Under the pieces are notes generated by a model. The model saw nothing but the letters and a program-made list of their open reading frames with translations. It was not told the origin of the DNA and ran no database searches. A program made the position numbers and the translations under genes. Below, piece after piece: positions 42,992 to 51,386 of a stretch of DNA of 64,000 nt. The stretch covers positions 1 to 64,000 of the forward strand of contig NZ_LZIF01000049.1 of assembly GCF_001667145.1 (NCBI RefSeq), read 5' to 3'. This DNA is from Mycobacterium sp. 852002-51971_SCH5477799-a. GTDB lineage: Bacteria; Actinomycetota; Actinomycetes; Mycobacteriales; Mycobacteriaceae. The number at the start of each line of letters is the position of its first letter. Position 1 is the first letter of the stretch.

Positions 42992-44449
42992 ATGACTGAG
43001 GAGCCAAGGACCGGCCGGGCGAACAAGCTCGCGTCGATCCTCGCCCGCGACATCGAAGCCGATATCGTGCACCGCGGTTGGGCGGTCGGCGAATCGCTGG
43101 GCTCCGAACAGGCTCTGCAGCAGCGCTTCGGGGTGAGCCGGTCGGTCCTGCGGGAGGCCGTTCGCCTGGTCGAACATCATCAGGTCGCGCGGATGCGCCG
43201 CGGCCCCAACGGGGGGTTGTACATCTGCGAGCCCGACGCGGGGCCCGCCACCCGCGCGGTCGTCATCTATCTCGAATACCTGGGCACGACGCTGGGCGAC
43301 TTGCTCAACGCGCGCCTGGTACTCGAGCCGCTGGCGGCCTCGCTGGCCGCCGAGCGCATCGACGAGGCCGGCATCGCGCGGCTGCGGGCGGTGCTGCACG
43401 CCGAGGAGCAGTGGAAGCCCGGCCTACCGGCGCCGCGCGACGAGTTCCACATCGCGCTGGCCGAGCAATCCAAAAACCCTGTGCTGCAACTGTTTATCAA
43501 CATCCTGATGCGGCTCACCGCCCGCTACGCTTTGGCGTCGCGGCCGGATTCGGAATCCGAGGCCATGGAGGCGGTCGACCATCTGCACGCGCACCATTCC
43601 GCGATCGTCGCCGCCGTCACGGCCGGCGATGCCGCCCGCGCCAAGACGCTGTCCGAGCGACACGTCGAAGCAGTCACCGGCTGGCTGCAACGGCATCACG
43701 CGGCCGACGGGAGCCGGGGACGAGAGAGGCGCCGGCGGCTCGATTCTGAGGCGCCCAGAGGCAAACTGGCCGAGATGCTGGCCGCCACCATCGGTGACGA
43801 CATCGCCGCCGGCGGCTGGCGCGTGGGCGCGGTCTTCGGTACCGAAACGGGCCTACTGGAGCGCTACCGGGTGAGCCGAGCGGTGCTCCGCGAGGCCGTG
43901 CGGCTGCTCGAATACCACTCGATAGCCCACATGCGCCGCGGACCCGGCGGCGGTCTGGTGATCGCCCAACCCGCGGCGCAGGCCAGCATCGACACGATCG
44001 CCTTATACCTGCAGTACCGCCGCCCGAGCCGCGAAGACCTGCGATGCGTCCGCGACGCCATCGAGATCGACAACGTGACCAAGGTCGTCAAGCGGTTGGC
44101 CGAGCCGGACGTGGCGGCGTTTCTGGCCACCCATCGGTCCGGGCTTCCGGAAAACTCCCAACCGACGGCGGACGACGTGCCGCAGGCGATCGCGGAGGAG
44201 TTCAACTTCCACGTCGGTCTGGCCCAACTCGCCGGCAACGCGCCACTGGATCTGTTCCTGCGAATCATCGTCGAGCTCTTCCGCCGGCACTGGTCGAGCA
44301 CCGGGCAGGCGCTGCCGACCTGGTCGGACGTGCTGGCCGTGCACCACGCTCACCTGCGGATTGTCGAGGCCGTCGAAGCCGTCGACGAGAGCGTTGCCTG
44401 TTATCGGCTCCGCTGTCATCTCAACGCGGCCGCCTCGTGGTGGCTGTGA
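42992..44449 (+). CDS. tandem GntR/FadR-family regulator (two complete copies in one chain)
   Basis: The 485 residues consist of two successive GntR regulators. Copy 1 (about 1-240) has a winged helix with RFGVSRSVLREAVRLVEHH and RRGPNGGLYI, then an FCD ligand domain. Copy 2 (about 248-485) has RYRVSRAVLREAVRLLEYH and RRGPGGGLVI, then a second FCD-like domain. M. tuberculosis Rv3060c, beside fadE22, has the same doubled form from memory. FadR-type proteins sense acyl-CoA. It likely controls fadE22 and the thiolase-like/DUF35 pair through the shared AGTACACTCT motif, which is inference. Confidence 0.93.
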   Translation: MTEEPRTGRANKLASILARDIEADIVHRGWAVGESLGSEQALQQRFGVSRSVLREAVRLVEHHQVARMRRGPNGGLYICEPDAGPATRAVVIYLEYLGTTLGDLLNARLVLEPLAASLAAERIDEAGIARLRAVLHAEEQWKPGLPAPRDEFHIALAEQSKNPVLQLFINILMRLTARYALASRPDSESEAMEAVDHLHAHHSAIVAAVTAGDAARAKTLSERHVEAVTGWLQRHHAADGSRGRERRRRLDSEAPRGKLAEMLAATIGDDIAAGGWRVGAVFGTETGLLERYRVSRAVLREAVRLLEYHSIAHMRRGPGGGLVIAQPAAQASIDTIALYLQYRRPSREDLRCVRDAIEIDNVTKVVKRLAEPDVAAFLATHRSGLPENSQPTADDVPQAIAEEFNFHVGLAQLAGNAPLDLFLRIIVELFRRHWSSTGQALPTWSDVLAVHHAHLRIVEAVEAVDESVACYRLRCHLNAAASWWL

Positions 44450-44589
44450 CAGCGCGATCGCGAGCGGCTTACCTGGTCGCGCCGGTGAGGCAAACCTAAA
44501 AGGGACCTGTTGCGCGGTATAGCGAACGCCCGTCTTGGGTACTGGGAAAGGGGGAAGGCGTCAGCCGACCCAGCAGGGGGTTGGCGTAA

Positions 44590-45582
44590 GTGATTGAAAG
44601 TGAGAGCGCTGAAGTGAGGGCGGATCACGAAACCAGGCAATACGGTTTCGTCCACTCCGCGTCGATTTACCACTCTCAGCAGGAGTTCGTGGATTTGGCG
44701 GGCCGCTTCGTCGGCGACGGTTTGGCGCTGGACGAGGCGGTGCTGCTCGCCGTGCCGCCCGAGACGCTGGCGCTGCTAAGCGACGGGTTGTACGCCGGCG
44801 GCGATCCACCGGCCGACGTCCGCGTCGTTGATATCACCGAGGCGGCCCGCAACCCGAGCCGGTTCATGGCGATGCAGGGCGCGTTCATCGACGAGCACCC
44901 GGACCAGCGAGTCCGGATCGTCAGCCAGCTCGCGTGGCCGGGCCGCACCGACGAGGAGTTCGTCGCCTGCATGGAGCACGAGGCGCTCGTCAACGAGGCC
45001 ATGGACGGCTACCCGGCGACCAGCCTGTGCCTCTACGACGCGGGCCGGCTCCGCGACGGTGTGCTGTCGGATGCGCGCGCGACACATCCGCTGCTGTGGG
45101 AACTCGGTGCGCCGCAGCGCAGTTCGAATTACGCCCCGGGCGATGTCCTGGAACGCTGCAACCAGCCGCTGGCCGCCGGTCCCGGGGCCGTCACATACAT
45201 GGTCCGCAAGTCGGCCGACCTTCGGCCCGCGCGATCCTTTGCCGTCGACTACGCGGGCTGGATGGGGCTGTCCCAGGAGAGCATCGAGGATCTACAACTG
45301 GTCGCCACGGAGCTGGCCACCAACAGTTTGATGTACACCGGGGGCGCCTGCCGGCTGGCCTTCTGGCAAGACGACGGGCATTTGGTCTGCGAGGCGCGCG
45401 ACACCGGGCGATTCGACGACCCCATGGTGGGGCGGCTGGACCCCGGCCCGCGCGCTCCCGCGAGTCGCGGCCTGTATCTGGTCAACGCTATCTCGGACTT
45501 GGTGCGAACCCACACCACCAGGACCGGTACGACGATCCAGGCGTATCTGCGGTTCGAGCCCGCACCGGGCCCGGCCGGCTAA
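44590..45582 (+). CDS. MEDS sensor domain fused to anti-sigma-type ATPase
   Basis: The 330 residues comprise two parts. Residues 20 to about 190 form a MEDS (DcmR-like) sensory domain (VHSASIYHSQQEFVDLAGRF; CMEHEALVNEA; TSLCLYDAGRL). Residues about 215-325 form an RsbW-type HATPase domain with the N-box ELATNSLMYTGG, G1 ARDTGRF and G2 RGLYLVNAIS. Such proteins regulate alternative sigma factors in mycobacteria, where several are linked to SigF. No sigma or anti-anti-sigma gene is adjacent. The GTG at 44590 has no strong ribosome-binding site. Confidence 0.88.
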   Translation: MIESESAEVRADHETRQYGFVHSASIYHSQQEFVDLAGRFVGDGLALDEAVLLAVPPETLALLSDGLYAGGDPPADVRVVDITEAARNPSRFMAMQGAFIDEHPDQRVRIVSQLAWPGRTDEEFVACMEHEALVNEAMDGYPATSLCLYDAGRLRDGVLSDARATHPLLWELGAPQRSSNYAPGDVLERCNQPLAAGPGAVTYMVRKSADLRPARSFAVDYAGWMGLSQESIEDLQLVATELATNSLMYTGGACRLAFWQDDGHLVCEARDTGRFDDPMVGRLDPGPRAPASRGLYLVNAISDLVRTHTTRTGTTIQAYLRFEPAPGPAG

Positions 45583-45596
45583 GCGTCGCGGGCGTT

Positions 45597-47078
45597 TTAC
45601 AGCGGGCGCAACACAATCGGCATGCCGTCTTTCGGCACCGGCATGCCGCCGTAGTCCCACTCGCACTTGTAACCCGGGCGGGGTGGCTCCAGCCGATACC
45701 TGCGGAGAAGGCGGTGCAGGATCGTCTTGATCTCCAACTGCCCGAACGTCATTCCGATGCACTTGTGTGCGCCGCCCCCGAACGGGGTGAACGCGTAGCG
45801 GTGCCGCTTGTGCTCGTTGCGCGGCTCGGTGAACCGCTCGGGGTCGAATTTCAGTGGGTCGGTCCACAATTCGGGCAACCGGTGGTTCATGCCGGGGTAG
45901 GCGATCACGTTGGTGCCCTTCGGAATGAAGTAGCCCAGCAGGTCGGTGTCGCGCACCGTCTGGCGCATGGCCCACTGCACCGGTGTCACGATGCGGATTG
46001 ACTCGTTCATCACCAGATCCAGCGTCTCCAGCTTCTCCAGCGCATCGATGTCGAGCGGCCCGTCGCCCAGCCGGTCCGATTCCTCGCGGCAGCGCTGCTG
46101 CCACTCCGGGTGCAGGGCCAGGTGGTAGGCCATCGTGGTCACCGTCGAGGTGGAGGTGTCGTGCGCGGCCATCATCAAAAAGATCATGTGGTTGACGATG
46201 TCGTCGTCGGAGAACTTGTTGCCGTCCTCGTCTTCGGTCTGGCACAACACCGACAACAGATCGGTACCGGGATTCGCGCGCTGCTCCTTGACCCGCTCGC
46301 GGAAATAGTTCTCCAGCAGCTCGCGCGCCTTGAGGCCGCGCCACCACGTGAACGGCGGCACCGAAGTGCGGATGATCGCGTTGCCCGCGCGGGTGGTGAC
46401 CGCGAACGCCTTATTCACCTTGGTCACCAAGTCGTGGTCGGTGCCCGGCTCGTGGCCCATGAACACCATCGACGCGATGTCGAGAGTCAATTCCTTCATG
46501 GCCGGATAGAGCAAGAACCGTGCGTCATTGGTCACCCAATCGTTGGCGACGGTCTGCGAGACCACCTGGTCCATTTGCTCGACATAGCTGACCAGGCGGG
46601 ACCGGATGAAGGCCTCCTGCATGATCCGCCGGTGGAACATGTGCTCTTCGAAGTCCAGCAGCATCAGGCCGCGGTTGAAGAACGGGCCGATTACCGGCAC
46701 CCATCCCTGCTGGGAGTAGTCCTTGTTGCGATTGGAGTAGATGACCTGGGCGGCATCCGGGCCCAGGGCGGCGACGCCCGGCAGCACGGGCGAGTCCCCG
46801 AAGACCACCGGACCCTTGGTCTTGTACATGTGCAGCAGGTAGTCGGGCCCGCCGCGCAGCATCTCGATGATGTGCCCAATGACCGGCAGGCCAGCGTCGC
46901 CGACGACCGCTTTGAGCCCGCTGCCCGGTGGTGGCTCGGCGAGTATGCGCTCCGGGAAATCGGTGTTCAACAGCCTGCGCTCGACCGCCCCCATGCCGGG
47001 AAAGTTGTTGATGGACGGCGTGAACCGGCGCCGCGCCTGATCCAGCAGGTACTGCGGGGTGCTGATGGTGGCGGTCAT
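45597..47078 (-). CDS. cyp136: cytochrome P450 CYP136
   Basis: This 493-residue P450 shows the I-helix oxygen-binding MMAAHDTST, the K-helix ESIR, and the haem-Cys motif FTPFGGGAHKCIG. Length and neighbours match M. tuberculosis cyp136 (Rv3059). The ATG at 47078 has AAAGGAGCG upstream. The N-terminus contains NNFPGMGAVERRLL rather than a membrane anchor, so the protein is soluble. It is divergent from a TetR gene with two palindromic operators between them. Its substrate is unknown; sterol-like compounds have been suggested for the family by homology to CYP51-like enzymes. Confidence 0.95.
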   Translation of the reverse strand: MTATISTPQYLLDQARRRFTPSINNFPGMGAVERRLLNTDFPERILAEPPPGSGLKAVVGDAGLPVIGHIIEMLRGGPDYLLHMYKTKGPVVFGDSPVLPGVAALGPDAAQVIYSNRNKDYSQQGWVPVIGPFFNRGLMLLDFEEHMFHRRIMQEAFIRSRLVSYVEQMDQVVSQTVANDWVTNDARFLLYPAMKELTLDIASMVFMGHEPGTDHDLVTKVNKAFAVTTRAGNAIIRTSVPPFTWWRGLKARELLENYFRERVKEQRANPGTDLLSVLCQTEDEDGNKFSDDDIVNHMIFLMMAAHDTSTSTVTTMAYHLALHPEWQQRCREESDRLGDGPLDIDALEKLETLDLVMNESIRIVTPVQWAMRQTVRDTDLLGYFIPKGTNVIAYPGMNHRLPELWTDPLKFDPERFTEPRNEHKRHRYAFTPFGGGAHKCIGMTFGQLEIKTILHRLLRRYRLEPPRPGYKCEWDYGGMPVPKDGMPIVLRPL

Positions 47079-47103
47079 AAACGCTCCTTTGCGTGCCCTC
47101 CCG

Positions 47104-47117
47104 GTGACGGCCGTCAC
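47104..47117. promoter_or_regulatory. TetR operator candidate 1 (14-bp perfect palindrome)
   Basis: GTGACGGCCGTCAC lies in the cyp136/tetR divergent region. Its core TGACGGCCGTCA differs at one base from the core of the site at 47139-47158, centred 38 bases away. Confidence 0.65.
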
Positions 47118-47138
47118 TGATTCATACCTTCGCTGAAA

Positions 47139-47158
47139 AACTTGACGGCTGTCAAGTT
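47139..47158. promoter_or_regulatory. TetR operator candidate 2 (20-bp inverted repeat)
   Basis: AACTTGAC at 47139-47146 pairs exactly with GTCAAGTT at 47151-47158 around GGCT. The shared TGACGGCYGTCA core with the site at 47104 suggests that one dimeric repressor, the adjacent TetR, binds both. Confidence 0.75.
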
Positions 47159-47191
47159 CCCTTTTTGGGCGGCGTGGTGCAAGGTCAGGGA

Positions 47192-47827
47192 GTGACCAGC
47201 CACCCCGCCACTCCAGAGCCGGGCGCACGACGGCGTGGTGACAAGCAGCGTCAGGCCATCGTGCAGGCGGTGCGCGAACTGCTGCAGGAAAAGCCGTTCG
47301 CCGAACTGTCGGTCAGCACCATCAGCCTGCGGGCCGGGGTGGCGCGGTCCGGCTTCTACTTCTACTTCGACTCCAAATACGCGGTGCTGGCACAGCTCAT
47401 GGCCGAGGCCGCCGAAGAACTCGAGGAACTCACCGAGTGCTTCGCCCCTCGACAGGCCGGCGAGTCACCCGAGCAGTTCGCCAAGCGGATGGTCGGCAGC
47501 GCGGCGGCCGTCTACGCACACAACGACCCGGTGGTGACCGCGTGCAACGAGGCCCGCAACACCGATGTCGAGATTCGCGATCTGCTGGATCAGCAGTTCG
47601 AGGTGGTGCTGAGCCAGATCGTCGGGGTCGTCGAGGCCGAGATGAAGGCCGGGACGGCCAATCCGATCAGTGACGACCTACCGACGCTGATCCGCACCCT
47701 GGCGGGCACCACCGCGCTGATGCTGACCGGCGACCCGATCCTCACCGGGCGCGACAGCGACCGTGATCGACGGGTGCGCCTCCTCGAGCAGTTGTGGCTG
47801 CACGCGCTGTGGGCGGGCCGTCCCTAA
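47192..47827 (+). CDS. TetR-family regulator divergent from cyp136
   Basis: This 211-residue protein has a TetR N-terminal domain: RQAIVQAVRELLQEKPFAELSV, then the helix-turn-helix ISLRAGVARSGFYFYFDSK and YAVLAQLMAEA, with a ligand-binding C-terminal domain. It resembles EthR in layout and corresponds to Rv3058c by position. The GTG at 47192 is chosen; GTG 47177 is possible. It should repress cyp136 and itself through the palindromes at 47104-47158. Confidence 0.9.
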   Translation: MTSHPATPEPGARRRGDKQRQAIVQAVRELLQEKPFAELSVSTISLRAGVARSGFYFYFDSKYAVLAQLMAEAAEELEELTECFAPRQAGESPEQFAKRMVGSAAAVYAHNDPVVTACNEARNTDVEIRDLLDQQFEVVLSQIVGVVEAEMKAGTANPISDDLPTLIRTLAGTTALMLTGDPILTGRDSDRDRRVRLLEQLWLHALWAGRP

Positions 47828-47857
47828 GGCGGTGCTACCGCCGGTATCGTCACGGCC

Positions 47858-48847
47858 ATGGCGCAGAGGGGAATCGGGCGGTCTTTCGCGGGAAAGCGGT
47901 GCCTTGTCACCGGTGCGGCGAGCGGAATCGGCCGTGCCACGGCGCTGCGGTTAGCCGCGCAGGGCGCTGAGCTGTACCTGACCGACCGCGACAGTGACGG
48001 CCTCGAACAAACCGTGGCCGACGCGCGCGCGCTGGGCGCCCAGGTTCCCAAGCATCGGGCGCTGGACATCGCCGACTACGAGCAGGTGGCCGCCTTCGCC
48101 GCCGATGTGCACGCCGCGCATCAGAACATGGACGTCGTCCTCAACGTCGCCGGCGTGTCCGCGTGGGGAACCGTCGACAGGCTGACCCATGAGCAGTGGA
48201 GCAAGATGATCGCCATCAACTTGATGGGTCCGATCCACGTCATCGAGACGTTCGTGCCGCCGATGGTGGCGGCCAAGCGCGGCGGGCATCTGGTCAACGT
48301 GTCCTCGGCGGCCGGACTGGTGGCCCTGCCGTGGCATGCCGCCTACAGCGCCAGCAAGTACGGATTGCGTGGCCTGTCGGAGGTGCTGCGCTTCGACCTG
48401 GCCCGCCACCGCATCGGGGTCTCGGTCGTGGTGCCGGGCGCGGTGAACACCCCGTTGGTGAGCACCGTCGAGATCGCCGGCGTGGACCGCGAAGACCCCA
48501 ACGTCGACCGGTGGGTGAAGCGGTTCGCCGGCCATGCCGTGTCGCCGGAAAAGGCCGCCGACAAAATCCTGGCCGGGGTGGCCAAGAACCGGTACCTGAT
48601 CTACACGTCGGCCGACATCCGCGCCTTGTACGCGTTCAAAAGGCTTGCGTGGTGGCCCTATAGCGTGGCCATGCGTCAGGTGAACGTGATCTTCACCCGC
48701 GCGCTGCGGCCCAGCCCGGCGACGATGCAGGCCGTGCAGCGGCCTGAGGAGGAGGCGGGCAATCAGCCCAGCCCGGCGACGCTAGTCCGGCATGACCAGC
48801 TCGAGGCGCACCCCGAGCAGGCGGACCGGCCGGTCGAGCTCGAATAG
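47858..48847 (+). CDS. short-chain dehydrogenase with extended C-terminus overlapping dinB2
   Basis: This 329-residue SDR has CLVTGAASGIGRA, NVAGVSAWG, NVSSAAG and the YSASKYGLRGL catalytic pair, with the C-terminal region of steroid/retinol-type SDRs (YLIYTSADIRALYAFKRL). The last 40 or so residues are Pro/Glu/Gln-rich and non-conserved in character. The final 66 bases overlap the 3' end of dinB2 on the other strand. The M. tuberculosis neighbour (Rv3057c) is shorter from memory. The core function is NAD(P)-dependent alcohol/ketone interconversion. Confidence 0.9.
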   Translation: MAQRGIGRSFAGKRCLVTGAASGIGRATALRLAAQGAELYLTDRDSDGLEQTVADARALGAQVPKHRALDIADYEQVAAFAADVHAAHQNMDVVLNVAGVSAWGTVDRLTHEQWSKMIAINLMGPIHVIETFVPPMVAAKRGGHLVNVSSAAGLVALPWHAAYSASKYGLRGLSEVLRFDLARHRIGVSVVVPGAVNTPLVSTVEIAGVDREDPNVDRWVKRFAGHAVSPEKAADKILAGVAKNRYLIYTSADIRALYAFKRLAWWPYSVAMRQVNVIFTRALRPSPATMQAVQRPEEEAGNQPSPATLVRHDQLEAHPEQADRPVELE

Positions 48848-49834
48848 GTCGAGCACCCGAAGGGCCGCGGCCACGATGACGTCGCGATCGGTGCTGGGCG
48901 CATCCAGCTTGCGAATCTTGGTGCGCGTGTAGAAGGTTGCCGTGCGCACGGTCACCGCCACCCGGATCACGACTCGGTCCGCCGTCAGCACGTCCGTCAG
49001 CGCCCGTTCGGCCAAATCCGTTACGGCCGCGTTCATCTCGGACCGATCGGTGAGGTCGCGCGGAAAGGTCACAACATGGCTGCGCGAGCGCGGCACCCAG
49101 GGCTCGGCGCTCACCTGACTGTCGCCGCCGCCCTTGGCCAACAGCAGCAGCCACAGCCCGGTGCGCGGACCGAAGGTGGCCGTCAGCAACTCCGCATCGC
49201 AGTGGGCCAGCTGCGATACCGTCGTAATATGAAGCTCCGCAAGTTTTTTCGCCGTCTTGGGGCCCACGCTCCACAGCGCATCGACCGGACGATCGGCCAT
49301 CAGGGGCATCCAGTTCGCGTCGGAGAGCACAAAAATGCCGCCCGGTTTCGCGAAGCCGGTGGCGACCTTCGCACGCTGCTTGTTGTCGCTGATGCCGACC
49401 GAGCAGGACAGCCCGGTTTCGGTGGAGATGACGGTGCGGATCTGCTGTGCGACCCCGCTCGGGTCCTGCGCGGTCACCGCGACATAGGCCTCGTCCCAGC
49501 CCCACACTTCGACCGGATGCCCGAGGTCACGCAGCACACTCATCACCTGATCGGACGCCGCGTCGTAGGCGGCCGGGTCCGAGGGCAGGAAGGTCGCCCC
49601 CGGGCAGCGGCGGGCGGCGGCACGCAGCGGCATGCCCGCACGCACGCCGAACTCGCGGGCCTCGTAGGAGGCACAGGTGACGACCTTGCGCGGTTCCTTC
49701 GGATCGCCGCTGCCGCCGACAATGACCGGCAGTCCGGCCAATTCGGGGTGCCGGCGCAACTCGACCGAGGCCAGGAACTGGTCGAGGTCCACGTGCAAGA
49801 CCCACGCCGGTGCCGCGGAGGGCCCGCCGTTCAT
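48782..49834 (-). CDS. dinB2: DNA polymerase IV (DinB2)
   Basis: This 350-residue Y-family translesion polymerase has the palm-domain metal residues in LHVDLDQFLASVEL and WGWDEAYV, with YEAREFGVRAGMPL, SVGISDNKQRAKVATG and KPGGIF, and a little-finger domain with SRSHVVTFPRDL. It corresponds to M. tuberculosis dinP/Rv3056. The C-terminus ends RLELVMPD without a beta-clamp-binding peptide, consistent with DinB2 rather than DinB1. The ATG at 49834 overlaps the TetR stop by four bases, so the two are one operon. Confidence 0.95.
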   Translation of the reverse strand: MNGGPSAAPAWVLHVDLDQFLASVELRRHPELAGLPVIVGGSGDPKEPRKVVTCASYEAREFGVRAGMPLRAAARRCPGATFLPSDPAAYDAASDQVMSVLRDLGHPVEVWGWDEAYVAVTAQDPSGVAQQIRTVISTETGLSCSVGISDNKQRAKVATGFAKPGGIFVLSDANWMPLMADRPVDALWSVGPKTAKKLAELHITTVSQLAHCDAELLTATFGPRTGLWLLLLAKGGGDSQVSAEPWVPRSRSHVVTFPRDLTDRSEMNAAVTDLAERALTDVLTADRVVIRVAVTVRTATFYTRTKIRKLDAPSTDRDVIVAAALRVLDLFELDRPVRLLGVRLELVMPD

Positions 49835-50439
49835 CGCCCGCAGAGCTTGCGCGCCAAGCTTTCCCACGCGTCGCCCAGTGTCGCCAGGGTGTGACCGCCC
49901 TCGGCCAGTTGATGCTCGACGTAGTCCACGTCGAGCAGCGCGAGCAACGCGTCGGTCTGGGCGTCGAGGTCGCCGGTGGAGTCGGCCGCTTTGAGCAGCA
50001 CGCGCACGTGCGTGCGCAGCACCGTGGCCGGTGCGTTGTGCCGGTTTTGCGGGTCGCGGTTGGCCGCGGACAGCAGTTCGCAGTGGTCGTGAGCGAACCG
50101 GATCCGTTCCCTGCCGAACGCGATTAGCCGATCGGTCGGCGGGGCGCCGGGGCCCAGGGGCGGCGGCCCGAACAGAAACGATTGCTGAACGGCTTGTTCG
50201 TCCTCGTCCAACAGCACCATCATCAGGCCGGCCCGGCTGCCGAAGCGGCGGAAGAGCGTGCCTTTGCCGACCCCGGCGGCGGCGGCGATGTCGTCGGTGG
50301 TGACGGCGTCGGCGCCGCGCTCGGCGACGAGGTTCCGGGCGGCGTGGAGGAGCAGGGCGCGGTTGCGCGCCGCGTCGCCCCGTTCCTGGTGCACGACCTG
50401 GGGGGCGTATACCTGCAACTCCCCAGACCGCTCGTTCAC
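49831..50439 (-). CDS. TetR-family regulator upstream of dinB2
   Basis: This 202-residue protein has RNLVAERGADAVTTDDIAAAAGVGKGTLFRRFGSRAGLMMVLL as its helix-turn-helix region, reduced here to the core DDIAAAAGVGKGTLFRRF. It corresponds to Rv3055. AGGAG precedes the GTG start at 50439. It is coupled to dinB2 and divergent from the FMN-reductase gene. The perfect palindrome at 50469-50482 between them is the likely operator, so oxidoreductase, regulator and polymerase may respond to one signal. Confidence 0.92.
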   Translation of the reverse strand: MNERSGELQVYAPQVVHQERGDAARNRALLLHAARNLVAERGADAVTTDDIAAAAGVGKGTLFRRFGSRAGLMMVLLDEDEQAVQQSFLFGPPPLGPGAPPTDRLIAFGRERIRFAHDHCELLSAANRDPQNRHNAPATVLRTHVRVLLKAADSTGDLDAQTDALLALLDVDYVEHQLAEGGHTLATLGDAWESLARKLCGR

Positions 50440-50468
50440 TCCTGCACTTTAACCCCGCCGGAATAAAG

Positions 50469-50482
50469 CGGACTATAGTCCG
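50469..50482. promoter_or_regulatory. 14-bp perfect palindrome, TetR operator candidate
   Basis: CGGACTATAGTCCG lies 30 bases upstream of the TetR gene and about 50 upstream of the divergent FMN-reductase gene. It is a full palindrome with no spacer. Confidence 0.7.
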
Positions 50483-50530
50483 GTTAGCTCGTGCGAGGAT
50501 GTACGCAACGACCGAAGGGAAACTCCAGCA

Positions 50531-51085
50531 GTGGCAATGAACATCTTGGCGTTAGTGGGAAGCCTGCGGGCGGCGTCGATCAACCGCCAGATCGCCGAGT
50601 TGGCGGTGGCGGTCGCCGCCGACGACGTGACCGTAACGATCTTCGAAGGACTCAGTGAGCTGCCCTTCTATAACGAGGACATCGATTACGCGATGAACAC
50701 CGACGCGCCGCCGCTTGGTCCGGTGGTCGCGCTGCGCGCCGCGGCGGCCGACGCGGACGCCGCACTGGTGGTGACCCCGGAGTACAACGGCAGCTACCCG
50801 GCCGTCATCAAGAACGCGATCGACTGGTTGTCTCGGCCGTTCGGTGACGGCGCGCTGAAGGGCAAGCCGCTGGCGGTCATCGGCGGATCCTTCGGCCGAT
50901 ATGGCGGGGTGTGGGCGCACGACGACACCCGCAAGTCCTTCGGCATCGCCGGCGCACGGGTCGTGGAGGCGATCAAACTGTCGGTGCCGTTCAAGACGCT
51001 GGAGGGCAAGGCGCCCGCCGAGCACGCCGAGCTCTCGGCGAACGTGCGTGATGTGGTGGGCAAGCTGGCCGCCGAGGTCGGCTGA
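50531..51085 (+). CDS. NADPH-dependent FMN reductase-like flavoprotein
   Basis: This 184-residue flavodoxin-like protein has LVGSLRAASINRQIAELA at the N-terminus and VTPEYNGSYPAVIKNAIDWLSRP, the FMN-binding motifs of the NAD(P)H:FMN/quinone reductase family. It corresponds to Rv3054c. The start is GTG 50531, with ATG 50537 as an alternative. It is divergent from the TetR gene and followed by a strong terminator hairpin at 51148-51173. Likely reduces quinones, azo compounds or metals under repressor control. Confidence 0.92.
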   Translation: MAMNILALVGSLRAASINRQIAELAVAVAADDVTVTIFEGLSELPFYNEDIDYAMNTDAPPLGPVVALRAAAADADAALVVTPEYNGSYPAVIKNAIDWLSRPFGDGALKGKPLAVIGGSFGRYGGVWAHDDTRKSFGIAGARVVEAIKLSVPFKTLEGKAPAEHAELSANVRDVVGKLAAEVG

Positions 51086-51147
51086 TTGGCAGAAGTCGAC
51101 AAGCCGCCCGCCGGGCGACCAGCGAGGTTGGCACAACCGAATAGCAG

Positions 51148-51173
51148 AAGCCGCCAGGTCCGCCTGGCGGCTT
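51148..51173 (+). terminator. intrinsic terminator after the FMN-reductase gene
   Basis: An 11-bp stem with AGCCGCCAGG pairing to CCTGGCGGCT around a TCCG tetraloop, followed by a short TTT/TTG stretch. It is 60 bases past the stop codon. Confidence 0.75.
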
Positions 51174-51340
51174 TGCTGGCTGCGGGCGGGCCCGCCGGTG
51201 TCGGCGGTGTTGTCGGTGGTCGCTGATATACCGGAGCGCATGATTCACTCCACCGCGATTTGTGATCTGCGACACGCCGGGCGGGTGTCCAGATTTGTTC
51301 GCGCCCGGGCTCACGACCAGGGAATTTCAAAATTGTTATT

Positions 51341-51386
51341 CAGAACATCTTGTATCTCGACATCTTGTCACCCACTAGGTGTAGTG
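51341..51386. promoter_or_regulatory. NrdR boxes upstream of nrdHIE
   Basis: The proximal box CACTAGGTGTAGTG at 51373-51386 has perfect CACTA/TAGTG arms. A weaker distal box near 51341-51356 is about three helical turns away, the spacing NrdR requires. The proximal box and its flanks (TTGTCAC before, TAGTGT after) match the site upstream of nrdF2 at 58284-58306. Confidence 0.65.

Noticed and set aside
44521-44550. SigF-type promoter before the MEDS/anti-sigma gene
   Set aside because: GGTAT and GGGTAC with a 16-base gap are near the SigF pattern, but both boxes deviate and the same TGGGTACTGGG occurs at 55369 without such context.
47858-48847. frameshifted pseudogene
   Set aside because: The SDR core is complete with its catalytic motifs; only the C-terminal tail is extended.
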